From: Stomorhina lunata
Lineage: Eukaryota > Arthropoda > Insecta > Diptera > Rhiniidae
Reading direction: 5' to 3'
DNA: 64,000 nt
Assembly: GCA_933228675.1 (NCBI GenBank)
Contig: OW121742.1
Coordinates: 125,341,983-125,405,982, forward strand
A model generated the notes under the pieces. That model was given only the letters and a program-made list of their open reading frames with translations. It did no database searches and was not told the origin of the DNA. Position numbers and translations under genes: made by a program. Positions 45,603-57,580 of the stretch are shown here, one piece after another; positions within the stretch are counted from its first letter, which is position 1; the number at the start of each line of letters is the position of its first letter.

Positions 45603-46699
45603 GACAAAATAGAATATTCAAACTTTATTTCAATATTTTGAAATCTCAGATAAGTATTGCCATATTTCTTATTGAAAATTGAATTGTTATTCCATTTCCA
45701 TTACAATCAATTCTAAAACCGTTAAATAGCTTTAATCCTAAATAATGAATTATTTATTTTCCTTTTTTTCTATTCAAAAATCTTAAGCAAAGAACCCGTT
45801 AACAACTGAAAACCCAAATACAGTTTTCAAATGTCCCATTTTGGAATAAATCTAAGAAGTGAGTCGTAAGCGTGCTTTTTGTTCTTTATTCAAATTGAAA
45901 GAAAAATGTCTGTAATTTAAGAAAAATTACTTCTTAAATCTAGACCTTTTTCAAAAAAACAAAACTAAACTGCGTGTTTGGCATATCAAAACATTAAAAT
46001 ATTTAAATTTTTAATGTTTTTTCAGCAATTTATCACATGAAATAATGTCAACCATAAGAAACCGAAACGAACAAAAGGGGTGGTGGTGCCTCACACTCTG
46101 GCTCTGGTATCGCAACTGCATTTTCTAAATTGAAAGTGATTTGCATATGAAGGAACATTTTGCTCTTATTTAAAAAGAAAAGAATGAACACAACTCCCCA
46201 AGGCTTTTACCCCTAGAACGAAACGCTTGTTAATTTTTTCTTTAAGGAATAGAAAGGACTTTTGTTCGAAAATATCTAAATAAGAGTTTTGTATTTACTT
46301 GTATTATAAAAAATGTTTAAAATGAATTGAATATTTACTCAATTTCCCTAAAGTATTGAGTCCTTATAATGATGATATGGAATGATTCAAAAGTGATCAA
46401 TAATGTTTTGTGTTGCCTTGTGTAATATGTAAAATGTGTGTGTTTTAAAGTGACATTGATTATGTTATTATTTGTTAAATATTTACATTTGATGAACAAT
46501 TAGAAATTGTTCAAATTATTATTATTTACTCATGTAATCTGATGATGAGTTTCGGAGATGAAGTGTGAAATTTTCTTCTTAATTGATGAGCAATCAATCA
46601 AAGATGATGTAAAAGAACAATATTGTCAGGTGGCTCTGGGGGAGTTTAGAGGAAAACAGACAAATTTCCTTCTTAAGTTAGGCATAATATATTTTAAAT
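45603..46699. other. AT-rich interval, no gene recognised
   Basis: Non-repetitive DNA without a convincing frame. CTGATGATG followed by GAAA at about 46541-46577 was examined as a ribozyme core and rejected for lack of stems. Confidence 0.5.
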
Positions 46700-47735
46700 A
46701 AGATATTTTTAAAAATTTCCAATCGAAATAAGAAATTTTTGAAAAATTTCCTATAAAAATAAGAAATTTGTGAAAAATTTTCTTTAAAAATAAGAAATTC
46801 TTGAAAAATTTTCTATAAAAATAAACAATTTTTGAAAAAATTACACTAAAAATTAGAAATTTTTGAAAAATTTCCTATAAAAATAAAAAAAGTAATTTTT
46901 TAAATATTTCCTATAAAAATTAGAGATTTTTGAATAAGAAATTATTCTAAATTTTCCTATAAAAATAAGAAATTTTTGAAAAATTTCCTATAAAAATAAG
47001 AAAATTTTATAATAAAAAAAATGTCTATAAAAATAAGAAATTTTTGAAAATTTTCCTATAAAAATAGGAAATTTTTGAAAAATTTCATATAGTAATAGGA
47101 AATTTTTGAAAAATTTCATATAAAAGTAGGAAATTTTTGAAAAACTTCCTATAAAAATAAGAAATTTTTGAAAATGTTTGAAATTTTTGATAAATATTCT
47201 ATAAAAATATAAAATTTTTGAAAAATTTCCTATAAAAATAAGAAACTTTAGAAAAATTTACAATAAAAATAAGAAATTTTTGAAAAATTTTCTATAAAAA
47301 TAAGAAACTTTAGAAAAATTTACTATAAAAATAAGAAATTTTAGAAAAATTTGCTAGAAAAATAAGAAATTTTTGAAAAATTTTCTAAAAAAAATAAGAA
47401 ATTTTTTAAAAATTTCCTATAAAAATAAGAAATTTTTAAAAAAATTCCTATAAAAATAAGAAATTTTTTAAAAATTTAAAAAAAGAAATTTTTGAAAAAA
47501 ATCCTTAAAACACAAAATGTTTGAAAATTTTCCTAAAAAAATAAGAAATTTTTGGAAAAATTCCTATAAATATAAGAAATTTTTGAAAAAAATCCTTAAA
47601 ACACAAAATGTTTGAAAATTTTCCTAAAAAAATAAGAAATTTTTGGAAAAATTCCTATAAATATAAGAAATTTTTGAAAAAATTCCTATAAAAATAAGAA
47701 AATTTTAAAAAAATTCCTATAAAAATTGTCATCAT
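46700..47735 (+). repeat. 31-bp AT-rich minisatellite array 8, plus orientation, degenerate
   Basis: About 33 units of TTTCCTATAAAAATAAGAAA type with many substitutions and indels. A roughly 90-bp variant run containing CCTTAAAACACAAAATGTTT is tandemly duplicated (at about 47502 and 47592). Confidence 0.9.
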
Positions 47736-49050
47736 CGATATAATTTATTTAAAATTTCAAAACCGCATCACCCTAAAAAGTCTTAAAATGAGAACAGAAT
47801 TTAAAATTTATGAATTAAAATCGAGCATGAAAAGGTAAAACTTTAAGTAGAGGAGATGAAAGCAGAGTAGAGTAAATCCTAAATGGGATGGAATGGCTTG
47901 TCCTAAAGATTCGTGAAAAAAGAAACATTTACCACGTTTTCGCACATTAATCATAACCACTTAAAGAAAGCTCTAAAGCTTCACAATGGAAATAATAAAT
48001 AATAATGATTTAAAATACAAATAACAAAAGAATTCCCCAAACAATGAATGAGAAGAATACAAATTTCAACAAAAACTGAAAAAATCTCAAAAAAAAAATC
48101 CAAAGACGATACATTTTGAATAATAACCAGAAGATGAGAAGAGAAGATGATAAAAAACTACAAACAAATCTTCTTCATACGAGAATTCAATAATAATTCA
48201 CTTTCATAACTATTACAACAGCAACAACACAATGGGAAAATATTAAGAAAATATCTTAAAAACTAATAAATATTTATTATTTACAACATTAATAAAAATT
48301 TACAAAAAAAAAACCAAACAACAACAAAAGAAAAAAGTTCTTGAAGCTGCTTTCAGTGCAACTTTTGTTCCAGGAGATTGTGGCATGTTGTAGTCGTTTG
48401 TTTGTCTTATTATCTCTATTGTTGAGGTAACAATTTTTCAGAATCATAAATGAAAAAATGAAAAGAGACATGTAAATTTCTGAAGTTAAATGAATTTCGT
48501 TTTTTTCCTCAACTTTTTCAGTTTTCAACAAAAATTATAAAATTATTAATATTCTTTTCAACTTTTGTGGCTGCAAAGTTTTGACTCAAAAAATATTTAC
48601 TTTATGGTTATTTTTGATGATTTTGAAAAAAAGTCTTTGGGCCTCATAAAGTCGTGTCAGGGAAAACAAAAGCCCAAAGTGTTTGTCTTGCCACCACCTT
48701 CACGAGGCATCATCATCCATCGTTTTGTTGAAATGATGAACGTTTTATTAAATCTGTGAGCTTTTTACAACCGACTCGTAAATGAAGGTGGTAAAAGTGC
48801 CTGGGGAATTATATTTTAATATTCTTTACAAACCAACAGAACGGAAAGGCAGACGGATGGATGGATGGATAAATGGACGCACAGAAGATTGGACATGCTC
48901 CTAAGAAAGTGGAGTTATTTTGGTTGCACGAAAGAAGGTTTAATGTTTTGATTTTTGAATATTCTTTTAACAAACAAATATTGATTTTAGTATGACTTTA
49001 TATGGGGTCATATTTCATCAATAGTTTCAAATATTTTGCACTATGGGGCG
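47736..49050. other. AT-rich spacer, no gene recognised
   Basis: Frames at 48289-48531 (minus) and 48565-48759 (plus) show no family features. A short GGATGGATGGATGGAT run lies at about 48853. Otherwise nothing stands out. Confidence 0.5.
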
Positions 49051-50690
49051 ATTACCTATAAAATACGCAAATTTTGAAAAATTTCTTATAAAAATACGAA
49101 AATTTTGTAAAATTTCTTATAAAAATAAGAAATTTTTGAAAAATTTGCTATAAAAATAAGAAATTTTTGAAAAATTTCCTATAAAAATAAGAAATTTTTG
49201 AAAAATTTCCTATAAAAATAGGAAATTTTTGAAAAATTTCCTATAAAAATAAGAAATTTTTAAAAAAATTCCTATAAAAATAAGAAATTTTTGAAAAATT
49301 TCCTATAAAAATAAGAAATTTTTTAAAAATTTCCTATAAAAATAAGAAATTTTTTAAAAATGTCCTATAAAAATAAGAAATTTTTGAAAACTTTCCTATA
49401 AAAATAAGAAATTTTTGAAAAATTTCCTATAAAAATACAAAATTTTTGAAAAATTTCCTATAAAAATACAAAATTTTTGAAAAATTTCCTATAAAAATAA
49501 GAAATTTTTGAAAAATTTCCTATAAAAATAAGAAATTTTTTAAAAATGTTTTATAAAAATAAGAAATTTTTGAAAAATTTCCTATAGAAACAAACATTTT
49601 TTTTTAAATTTCCTATAGAAATAAGAAATTTTTGAAAAATTTCCTATAAAAATAGGAAATTTTTGAAAAAGGAAAGAAAATTTCCTATTGAAAAGGAAAT
49701 TTTTGAAAAATTTTCCTATATAAATAAAATCAGAAATTTTTGAAAAATTTTCTATAAAAATAAGAAATTTTTAAAAATCTCCTATAAAAATAAGAAATTT
49801 TTGAAAAATTTTCTATAAAAAAATTAATTTTTAAAAAATTTCCTATAAAAATAAGAAATTTTTGAAACATTTACGATAAAAATAAGAAATTTTTGAAAAT
49901 TTTCCTAAAAAATGAAGAAATTTTTTAATAATTTCCTATAAAAACACGAATTTTTTTTAAATTTAAGAATTTTTTGAAAAATTTTCTATAAAAATAAGAA
50001 ATTTTTGAAAAATTTCCTATAAAAATAAGAAATTTTTGAAAAATTTCCTATAAAAATAAGAAATTTTTGAAAAATTTTCTAAAAAAAATAAGAAATTTTT
50101 GAAAAATTTCCTAAAAAAATAAGAAATTTTTGAAAAATTTCCTATTAAAATAAGAAATTTTTGAAAAATTTCCTATAAAAATAAGAAATTTTTGAAAAAT
50201 TTCCTATAAAAATAAGAAATTTTTGAAAAATTTCCTATAAAAATAAGAAATTTTTGAAAATTTCATATAAAAATCGGAAATTTAAGAAACACATTTACGA
50301 TACAAATAAAGGGTTATTGACAATTTTTCTATAAAAATATGAAATTTTTGTAAAATTACGAATAAACAGTAGAAGTATTGACAAATTTCTTATTTGTTTT
50401 AGGAAAATTTTTCAAAATAATTGAAATTTTCCTAAAATAATAAAAATTTTTTGAAAAATTTCCTATAAAAATAAGAAATTTTTTAAAAACTTGATATAAA
50501 AATAAAAAAAAAATTTTAAATATTATATAAAATTAAGAAATTTTTGAAAAATTTTGTAAAAAAATAAGAAATTTTTGAAAAATTTCCGTTAAAATTAAGA
50601 AATTTTTGAAAAATTTCTTATAAATTTAAAAAGTTTTTGAAAAATTTCCTATAAAAAAATAAAAAAATTTCTATTAAAAAAATAGAAACG
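49051..50690 (+). repeat. 31-bp AT-rich minisatellite array 9, plus orientation
   Basis: About 53 units of CCTATAAAAATAAG with AAATTTTTGAAAAATTT linkers. It is fairly uniform at 49100-49560 and 49980-50260 and decayed elsewhere. It faces array 10, of opposite orientation, across about 1.45 kb. Confidence 0.93.
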
Positions 50691-52154
50691 TTTTCTTGAC
50701 AACTTTTACCTAATCTTGAATAATACGAATTATTCCTAATCCTAATAAGGTTTTCTTACTTTTAGATTGCGTTGGCTTAGGAACGAAAGTCTTTTTGATA
50801 TTTTTTATACAAAAAACCTACCTAATCTTCCTCTTAAATGGTCCCAGTTTTGCTTTCTTCTTAAAAAATAGCCACTTATACAAACAAATATATTTAAATA
50901 TTTCCCTCATTTTTGTTTGAGGTTTTCTTCAATTTTCTCTCCTTTTGTAAGGATTCAAGGATTTGTGGATTTGTTACAACAACTCAAGCGCAAAATGGTC
51001 AACTGCTTTTTTATATTTAAAGATTGGCATTGTGACAATAATCGGATTATAATGAGCAAATTTGGCACTAGTTGTTGACCACTCGCCATTCAAATGGTTC
51101 CTTTTTTAAGGATAATACCAAAAAATCTATTTGCTAATTTCTTTTGTAAAAAGTCTAGAGAGAAAAAAAGGAATATTCAAATAAAGAAAAGAAAGTCCTT
51201 TTATCTAAATTAAATAGACATATGTGTAAATTAATAGAATTGTAATTTGTTGTTAAAGAAAAATCCTTAGAAGGAAATCCTTTTGATATAGAAAAACCAT
51301 TTATAGTTTATATCTGAAAGCGAACTGACTATTTGAGGTTAATAAATCAATTGAATATTATTCACGCTTGATACTAAAATTATAGGTGTTCCAATTTTAT
51401 TGCTTTCTCCTAGTTTTATGATCCTTAAGGATCTTCTTTTATGTCTTCCAAAAGGTCCTTTCTCTACACTTATTTAATACCAGTTTGTTGCTAATAAAAT
51501 TTTTAATCAAAAGACAAGCTGTAAATTTGCTAGAAACTCCCCGTTAAGAAAAATAACGAAATTCTTTGAAAATTAAAAGGACATTCAAGGAAAAAAGGGG
51601 AGGGTTTTTGGTGGGTTTCATTGGTTCTTTCTTGATTCTGACCCTTACGGCTATTTAACGCAATTGTTTTCTATTGTCAGAAATTTGTTTTTCTTTTTAA
51701 AATTTGTTGCTGTTTTCTTTTTTACGTTTTTAATTTTAAGATCCTAGTTTGTGTCCTTTTAAATTCAAACAAAAAGGAGCATCTTGTAGCAATTATTTAT
51801 AGACAAAGCATTACATGAATTTATAGCCGGGCACTATGAACTAATTTAAATTTATTGTCTGGAGAATATTTTATTTAAAATAAAAAAAAAGAAAAGGATT
51901 CACACACTAAAAAGGATAACAACAAGACAGAAGCATTTCCATTTATTTAATAAGGGTTAAATTCTAGGCCAAAGTTATGAACTACAACTCTAATGTTTTT
52001 ATAGTTTTTGGTTTACTAATGAAAATGTCCCAAATAGTAGCAGTTAATGGGTGTAGCGTAAATTATCGCGACGAATTTCGTTCAAAAAAGGTCATACATT
52101 GAAATTAAAGACATTAACCCATTTAATCTTTTTTTGAGAAATTTTCGAAGAATC
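50691..52154. other. Spacer between facing arrays 9 and 10
   Basis: AT-rich, non-repetitive, no gene or element recognised. Confidence 0.5.
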
Positions 52155-53336
52155 TAAATTTTAAAAGAAATTTTTCAAAAATTTCTTATTTTTATAGAAT
52201 TTTTTTTTTAAATTTCTTATTTTTATAGGAAATGTTTCGAAATTTTTTATTTTTATAGGAAAATTTTTCAAAATTTTCTTGTTTTATAGGAAATTTTTCA
52301 AAATTTTCTAATTTTTTTTAGGAAATTTTTCAAAAATTTCTTATTTTTATAAAAAATTTCTTATTTTTATAAAAAATTTTCAAACTTTCCCATTTTTATA
52401 GGAAATTTTTAAAAAATTTCTTATTTTTATAGAAAATTTTTCAAAAATATCTTCATTTTATAGGAAATATTTTTAAAATTTCTTATTTTTATAGGAAATT
52501 TTTCAAACATTTCTTATTTCTTAAGGAAAATTTTCAAAAATTTCTTGTTAGGAAATCTATTTGCTATTTTTAAAAATGTTGTTATTTTTTTAGGAATTTT
52601 TTCAAAAATGTCTTATTTTAAAAAAGTTTCAAAAATTTCTTATTTTGATAGAATTTTTTTTAAATTTCTTATTTTTATAAAAATTTTTAAAAAGTTTCTT
52701 ATTTTTATAGGAAATTTTTCAAACATTTCTTTTTTTTTAAAGGAAATTTTCCAAAAAATTTTAATTTTATACGAAATTTTTCACAAATTTCTTATTTTTA
52801 TAGAAAATTTTTCGAAAATCTCTTATTTTTGTAGAAAATTTTTCAAAAATTTCTTATTTTTATAGAAAATTTTTCAAAAATTTCTTATTTTTACAGGAAA
52901 TTTTTCAAAAATTTCTTATTTTTATAGGAAATTTTTCAAAAATTTTTAGTTTTTATAGGAAATTTTTCAAAAATTTCTGATTTTGATAGGACATTTTTCA
53001 AAAGTTTCTTATTTGTATAGAAAATTTTTCAAAAATTTCTTATTTTTATAAGATATTTTTCAAAAATTTCTTATTTTTACAGGAAATTTTTCAAAAATTT
53101 TTTATTTGTTAAAAAATTTTTCAAAATTTTTTTATTTTTATAGGAAATTTTTCAAATATTTCATATTTTTATAGGAAATTTTTCAAAAATTTTTTATTTT
53201 TGTAGGAAAATTTTCAAAAATATTTTTATTTTTATAGGAAATTTTTCAAAAATTTCTTATTTTTATAGGAAATTTTTCGAAAATTTCTTATTTTTATAGG
53301 AAATTTTTCAAAAATTTCTTATTTTTGTAATTTAAT
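52155..53336 (-). repeat. 31-bp AT-rich minisatellite array 10, minus orientation
   Basis: About 38 units of TTCTTATTTTTATAGGAAAT followed by TTTTCAAAAAT. It is variable on the left and more uniform from about 52860 to 53330. The Phe/Ile/Lys-rich frame at 52545-52865 is a translation of the repeat. Confidence 0.93.
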
Positions 53337-55440
53337 TAAAATTATAATCTAATAAAGTTTTAATTCAAATTAAAACGATCCTTGTTGTTAATGTTAGTGA
53401 TCGTTTAATTGTTTGATTCTTGAAATTCTGTCAGTGTCAAAATTTAATTCTGTAAACTTGATATAACAATTATTTTTTTTAAAGAAAGCTTTATTAGAGA
53501 TGCAAATGTCCTTATGACTTTTAAAGTAACGGAAATTCTTTTTCAGGTCTCTTTGAGAAAGTCCTTTTTCTTCAAACCTTCAAATCTAAACATCCTTGAA
53601 AAAAGGCTACCAAACAATCAAGTTACAACCTGAAAAAAAAACGAACGTTACAATTTAAAGATCAGGCCGTTTTTGCAAATGCAACCGGTTTGAAAAAGAC
53701 TTGATCATCGTGATCTTTAAAAAGAGATCGCTCTAATTAAAACTAGACCTCAACCCATAGAAAAGGGTTTGCTCCATGAAGAGGTCAATTTATTCAACTT
53801 TTTAATGTTATTTTAAGTGAAGTTAATAAAAATCACATTCACAATAAACTTGCAAATGAGGCTGATGATCCTGATGATGATGAGGAACTTCATAAAATCT
53901 TAAAAAAGGGACAAACGAAAGAAAAAAAATAGAACAACTTGGTACATAATTACTTTTGACAGATTTCTTTAATTTGGAAGATGTATGACAATCTTGTGAC
54001 CAAGAGCCTTAAAAAGAATAGAAAAACTTAAAGCAGATGTAAAGAGGATGGATGGATATTTGATTTACTTGAAGCCTCAATAATAACCAAAGAGTAACCC
54101 CTTCTTCATCCATCAGCAGCAACAACAATAAAAGGGTCAAACTTTTTTACTTTAAACACACATTATTCCTATTGTTGTTGTTGTTGTTAGTTTTTCTTTT
54201 AAGGAAATTATGTCTAGAATCCTTTTTTCTCAAATGTTTGATGTCATTGTATAACCAAAAGGAACAAAAAATGAAAAGAAACTTGTCCAGTTTCTTTCTT
54301 GTTCATTTAAAAGATAAGATTTTGAAGTTGAGATTGATTGTTGTTATTGCTGGTTGCCTTTTTTATCATGCAACATTAAATTGTTGTTGTTGATCTTCAA
54401 AATTTTGAAATGAAATGAGTGTTTACGAATGTCTGAATGACACTTGATTGAATTCAAATAAATTTTCTTTTGGTTGAAGATAAAATTATAAAAATTCTCA
54501 CACTAAGTGGGTTTGCTTTAAAAAGGACCAGTTATCAATGTTATCATTGGAAGGGCAAGGGCATCTGTTAAAAGAGATATTTTGAAGCATTTTGAACTAT
54601 AAGCCAAAATATTCACACCCTAAAGTTTAAGAATATGCTTCAAATTTCATCTAAATTAAGATTTTTGCAAAAATATTTATTTATGTATGTTTTCAAACTA
54701 AGAAATAGAACTGAACTAAAGGGTCTTCCGATTTAAAGTTTCGATTTTTGACAGTTGATAACGTTTATCTTACATATTAGTTGAGGTTTATTCAGTCCAT
54801 CTTACAAAAACCACTAAGGACAGATATAGTCTTCAACATCAAGAACGAACAACAATTTTCTAAATGGCCAATTTTTGGATGAATGAGCAACCAAAATTGT
54901 CTATAATATCCCACATGAGATCCAAGAGCATTCAAAATATGTGTTCTTTTCTGCAACGTACCAAGCTTACGCGATTAATCAAATTTTTAGATGAATGTTT
55001 ATGTGAATATACAAAATTACCGAATTTGAGACGATGTGAATCGAGTAGTCTCAGTTTAAAATAGATTTTAATCTGATGGCCTTATCCGTCGCGACATAAA
55101 TCATAAATACATAAATGGATTTTTGGCGAATTTTTAAAAAAATCGAACACCCGAGGTGACCAACTTTGAAGGTCCATCAATCACTCTCCCGACCCCTCAT
55201 GGACCAGTGCTTTTAAAAACCAACTCAAATACTCCTTGACTACCACCATGTCAAATTTCATTCAAATATCTCCAGTCGTTCAAAAGTTACAGAATTATTT
55301 CCAAAAAAAAGCGTCCGTAAACCACTGTGCGTCGTCGACTTCTATAGGGTAATGAGTAAAAGAAAAAATGAAGGAGGGGTATAAAAAGATTGTCAATCCG
55401 TTTGTTGTTTCTAAAAGAATGGATAAAGAATGATTATATA
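53337..55440. other. AT-rich interval ending in probable transposon debris
   Basis: No gene recognised at 53337-55040; frames at 54172-54393 and 54864-55064 have no family signature. From about 55100 to 55440 the composition changes. Phrases such as GTCAAATTTCATTCAAATAT (about 55249) and GGGTATAAAAAGATTGTCA with CCGTTTG (55377-55405) resemble dispersed repeats common in fly genomes, from memory only. Confidence 0.4.
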
Positions 55441-55451
55441 GGGCCGGAATT

Positions 55452-55511
55452 TTACCCTATATTCCTTGCCGCGAACTATGGCGAGAACTATAGGCAAGGT
55501 CTATAGGGTAA
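55452..55511. repeat. Strong inverted repeat (19-bp arms, 22-bp loop)
   Basis: TTACCCTATATTCCTTGCC (55452-55470) pairs with GGCAAGGTCTATAGGGTAA (55493-55511) at 17 of 19 positions, the two mismatches being adjacent. The loop holds two near-copies of GCGA.ACTAT. CTATAGGGTAATG also occurs at about 55342. It lies 60 bp before array 11. It may be a foldback or transposon terminus, or a structured RNA if transcribed. Confidence 0.75.
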
Positions 55512-55574
55512 TGTTTGCTTATGTATTAAGATTATGATTCCGTTGTGAGATATTTGTCTGTCTGTTAAAAACTG

Positions 55575-56668
55575 AATAAAATTTTCTATTTTTATAGGAA
55601 ATTTTACAAAAATTTCTTAGATTTATAGAAAAATTTTAAAATTTTTTTTTAGTTTTAAGGGAAATTTTTCAAAAATTTCATATTTTTATAAGAAATTTTT
55701 CAAAACGTTCTTATTTTTATAGGAAATTTTTAAAAAATTTCTTAGTTTAATGGGAAAAATTTTAAAAAATTCTAAGTTTTATAGGAAATTTTTTAAAAAT
55801 TTCTTAGTTTTATAGGAAATTTTTCACAAATTTTGTATTTTTATAGGAAATTTTTAGCAAATTTCTTAGTTTTATAGGAAAGTTTTCACAAATTTTCTAT
55901 TTTTATAGGAAAATTTTCAAACATTTCTTAGTTTAATAGCAAATTTTTCAAAAAATTTTTAGTTTTATAGGAAATTTTTCAAAAATTTCTTATTTTTATA
56001 GGAAATTTTTCAAAAATTTCTTAGTTTTATAAGAAATTTTTAAAAAATTTCTTAGTTTTAGAAGAAATTTTTAAAAAATTTCTTAGTTTTATTAGAAGTT
56101 TTTAAAAACTTTCTTAGTTTTATAAGAAATTTTTAAAAAATTTCTTAGTTTTATAGAAAATTTTTCAAAAATTTCTTAATTTTATAGAAAATTTTTCAAA
56201 AATGTCTCAGTTTTATAGGAAATTTTTCAAAAATTTCTTAGTTTTATGGGAAATTTTTAAAAAATTTCTTAGTTTTAAAGGAATTTTTTCAAAAACTTTT
56301 TATTTTTTAAGAAAATTTTCAAAAATTTCTTATTTTTATAGGAAGTTTTTCACATATTTTTTTATTTTTTTTTTTTTTGGAAATTTTTCAAAAAATTCTT
56401 AGTTTGTTAGGAAATTTTTCAAAAATTTCTTAGTTTTATAGAAAATTTTTCAAAAATTTCTTAGTTTTATAGGAAATTTTTCAAAATTTCTATATAGAAA
56501 AATTTTTGATAAAAAAAATTTCTTAGTTTAAAGGAAATTTTTCAAAAATTTCTTAGTTTAATAGGAAATTTTCCAAAAATTTCTTAGTTCTATAGAAAAA
56601 TTTTCAAAAATTTCTTAGTTTTATAGAAAATTTTTCAAAAATTTCTTAGTTTTAAAGGAAATTTTTCA
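55575..56668 (-). repeat. 31-bp minisatellite array 11, minus orientation, TTAGTTTTATAGG variant
   Basis: About 35 units in which the usual TTATTTTTATAGG is replaced by TTAGTTTTATAGG, a private variant of this array. Two units are replaced by TCTATATAGAAAAATTTTTG (about 56487 and 56667), which is the motif of the next array, so the two grade into each other. Confidence 0.9.
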
Positions 56669-57268
56669 AAATTTCTATATAGAAAAATTTTTGATAACCA
56701 AATTTTTGATAAAAAATATTTTCTACAGAAAAATTTTTGATAAAAATTTTCTATAAAAAAATTTTTGATAAAAAAAAATTATCTACAGAAAAATTTTTGA
56801 TAAATAATTTTCTACAGAAAAATTTTTAATAAAAAAATAGTTTATAGAAAAATGTTTGATAAAAAAATTTATATAGAAAAATATTTGATGAAAAAATTTT
56901 GTATCGAAAAATTTTTGATAAAAAAATTTTCTATAAAAAATTTTTTGATAAAGAAATTTTCTATGAAAAAAATTTTTAAAATAAAATTTTTGATAAAAAA
57001 ATTTTTTATGAAAAATTTAAAAAAAAAATTTCTATAGAAAAATTTTTGACAAAAAAAATTTCTATAGAAAAAATTTTGAAAAAAAATTTCTATAGAAAAA
57101 TTTTTGACAAAAAAATTTTCTATAGAAAAATTTTTGACAAAAATTTTCTTTAGAAAAATTTTTGACAAAAATTTTCTTTAGAAAAATTTTTGACAAAAAT
57201 TTTCTTTAGAAAAATTTTTGACAAAAATTTTCTTTAGAAAAATTTTTGACAAAAATTTTCTTTAGAAA
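56669..57268 (+). repeat. 28-31 bp minisatellite array 12 (GATAAAAAAATTTTCTATAG type)
   Basis: Roughly 20 units. The left part uses GATAAAAAAATTTTCTATAG and then AAAAATTTTT. The right part (57130-57268) has five uniform 28-bp units with GACAAAAATTTTCTTTAG. It belongs with the CTATAG-centred subfamily of arrays 1-3 and ends directly against the Helitron-like tail. The open frames here on both strands are repeat translations. Confidence 0.88.
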
Positions 57269-57271
57269 AAA

Positions 57272-57580
57272 TTGTGTTTGTGCGTCAATAACTCCCAAAC
57301 TACTTGAACGATTTTTATGAAATTTTGAATGTTGACAAAGTTGTGATATGTGATGATATGTAACTTTTATTACCATGTATCTTTTTATGAAATAAAAGCA
57401 ACCGATTTTTTTGTTCAATGATATTTTTATGTAAATTCTTAGATTAGTTTGGACAAGGTAATTTAGAATAGGAAAGAAAATTTTATGTAAATATATTCAA
57501 GTTTCCTGTGAACTATTAAAAATGGAAAAAATAGAAAATTATTGAATCGTTAGGTAGCACGGGCAATGCCGGGTCAAAGC
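57272..57580 (+). mobile_element. Helitron-like (rolling-circle transposon) remnant
   Basis: The segment opens with TCAATAACTCCCAAACTACT followed by TGAACGATTTTTATGAAATTTTG. It closes with TAGCACGGGCAATGCCGGGT at 57554-57573, where GGC and GCC can form a short hairpin. This pairing of phrases is characteristic of the sequence near the 3' end of insect Helitrons. The expected CTRR terminus shortly after the hairpin is not clear, and no Rep/helicase coding sequence is present. Identification rests on remembered motifs, so it is moderate. Confidence 0.45.

Noticed and set aside
44567..45621. Long frames (262 and 279 codons) as protein genes
   Set aside because: Both strands are open only because the 12-bp unit is stop-free; there is no domain, start context or non-repeat extension.
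46538..46580. CTGATGATG...GAAA as a third hammerhead
   Set aside because: The bases between CUGAUGA and GAAA do not form stem II, and no stem I or III can be drawn.
56852..57418. Lys/Phe/Ile-rich frames on both strands
   Set aside because: They are translations of the 28-31 bp minisatellite.
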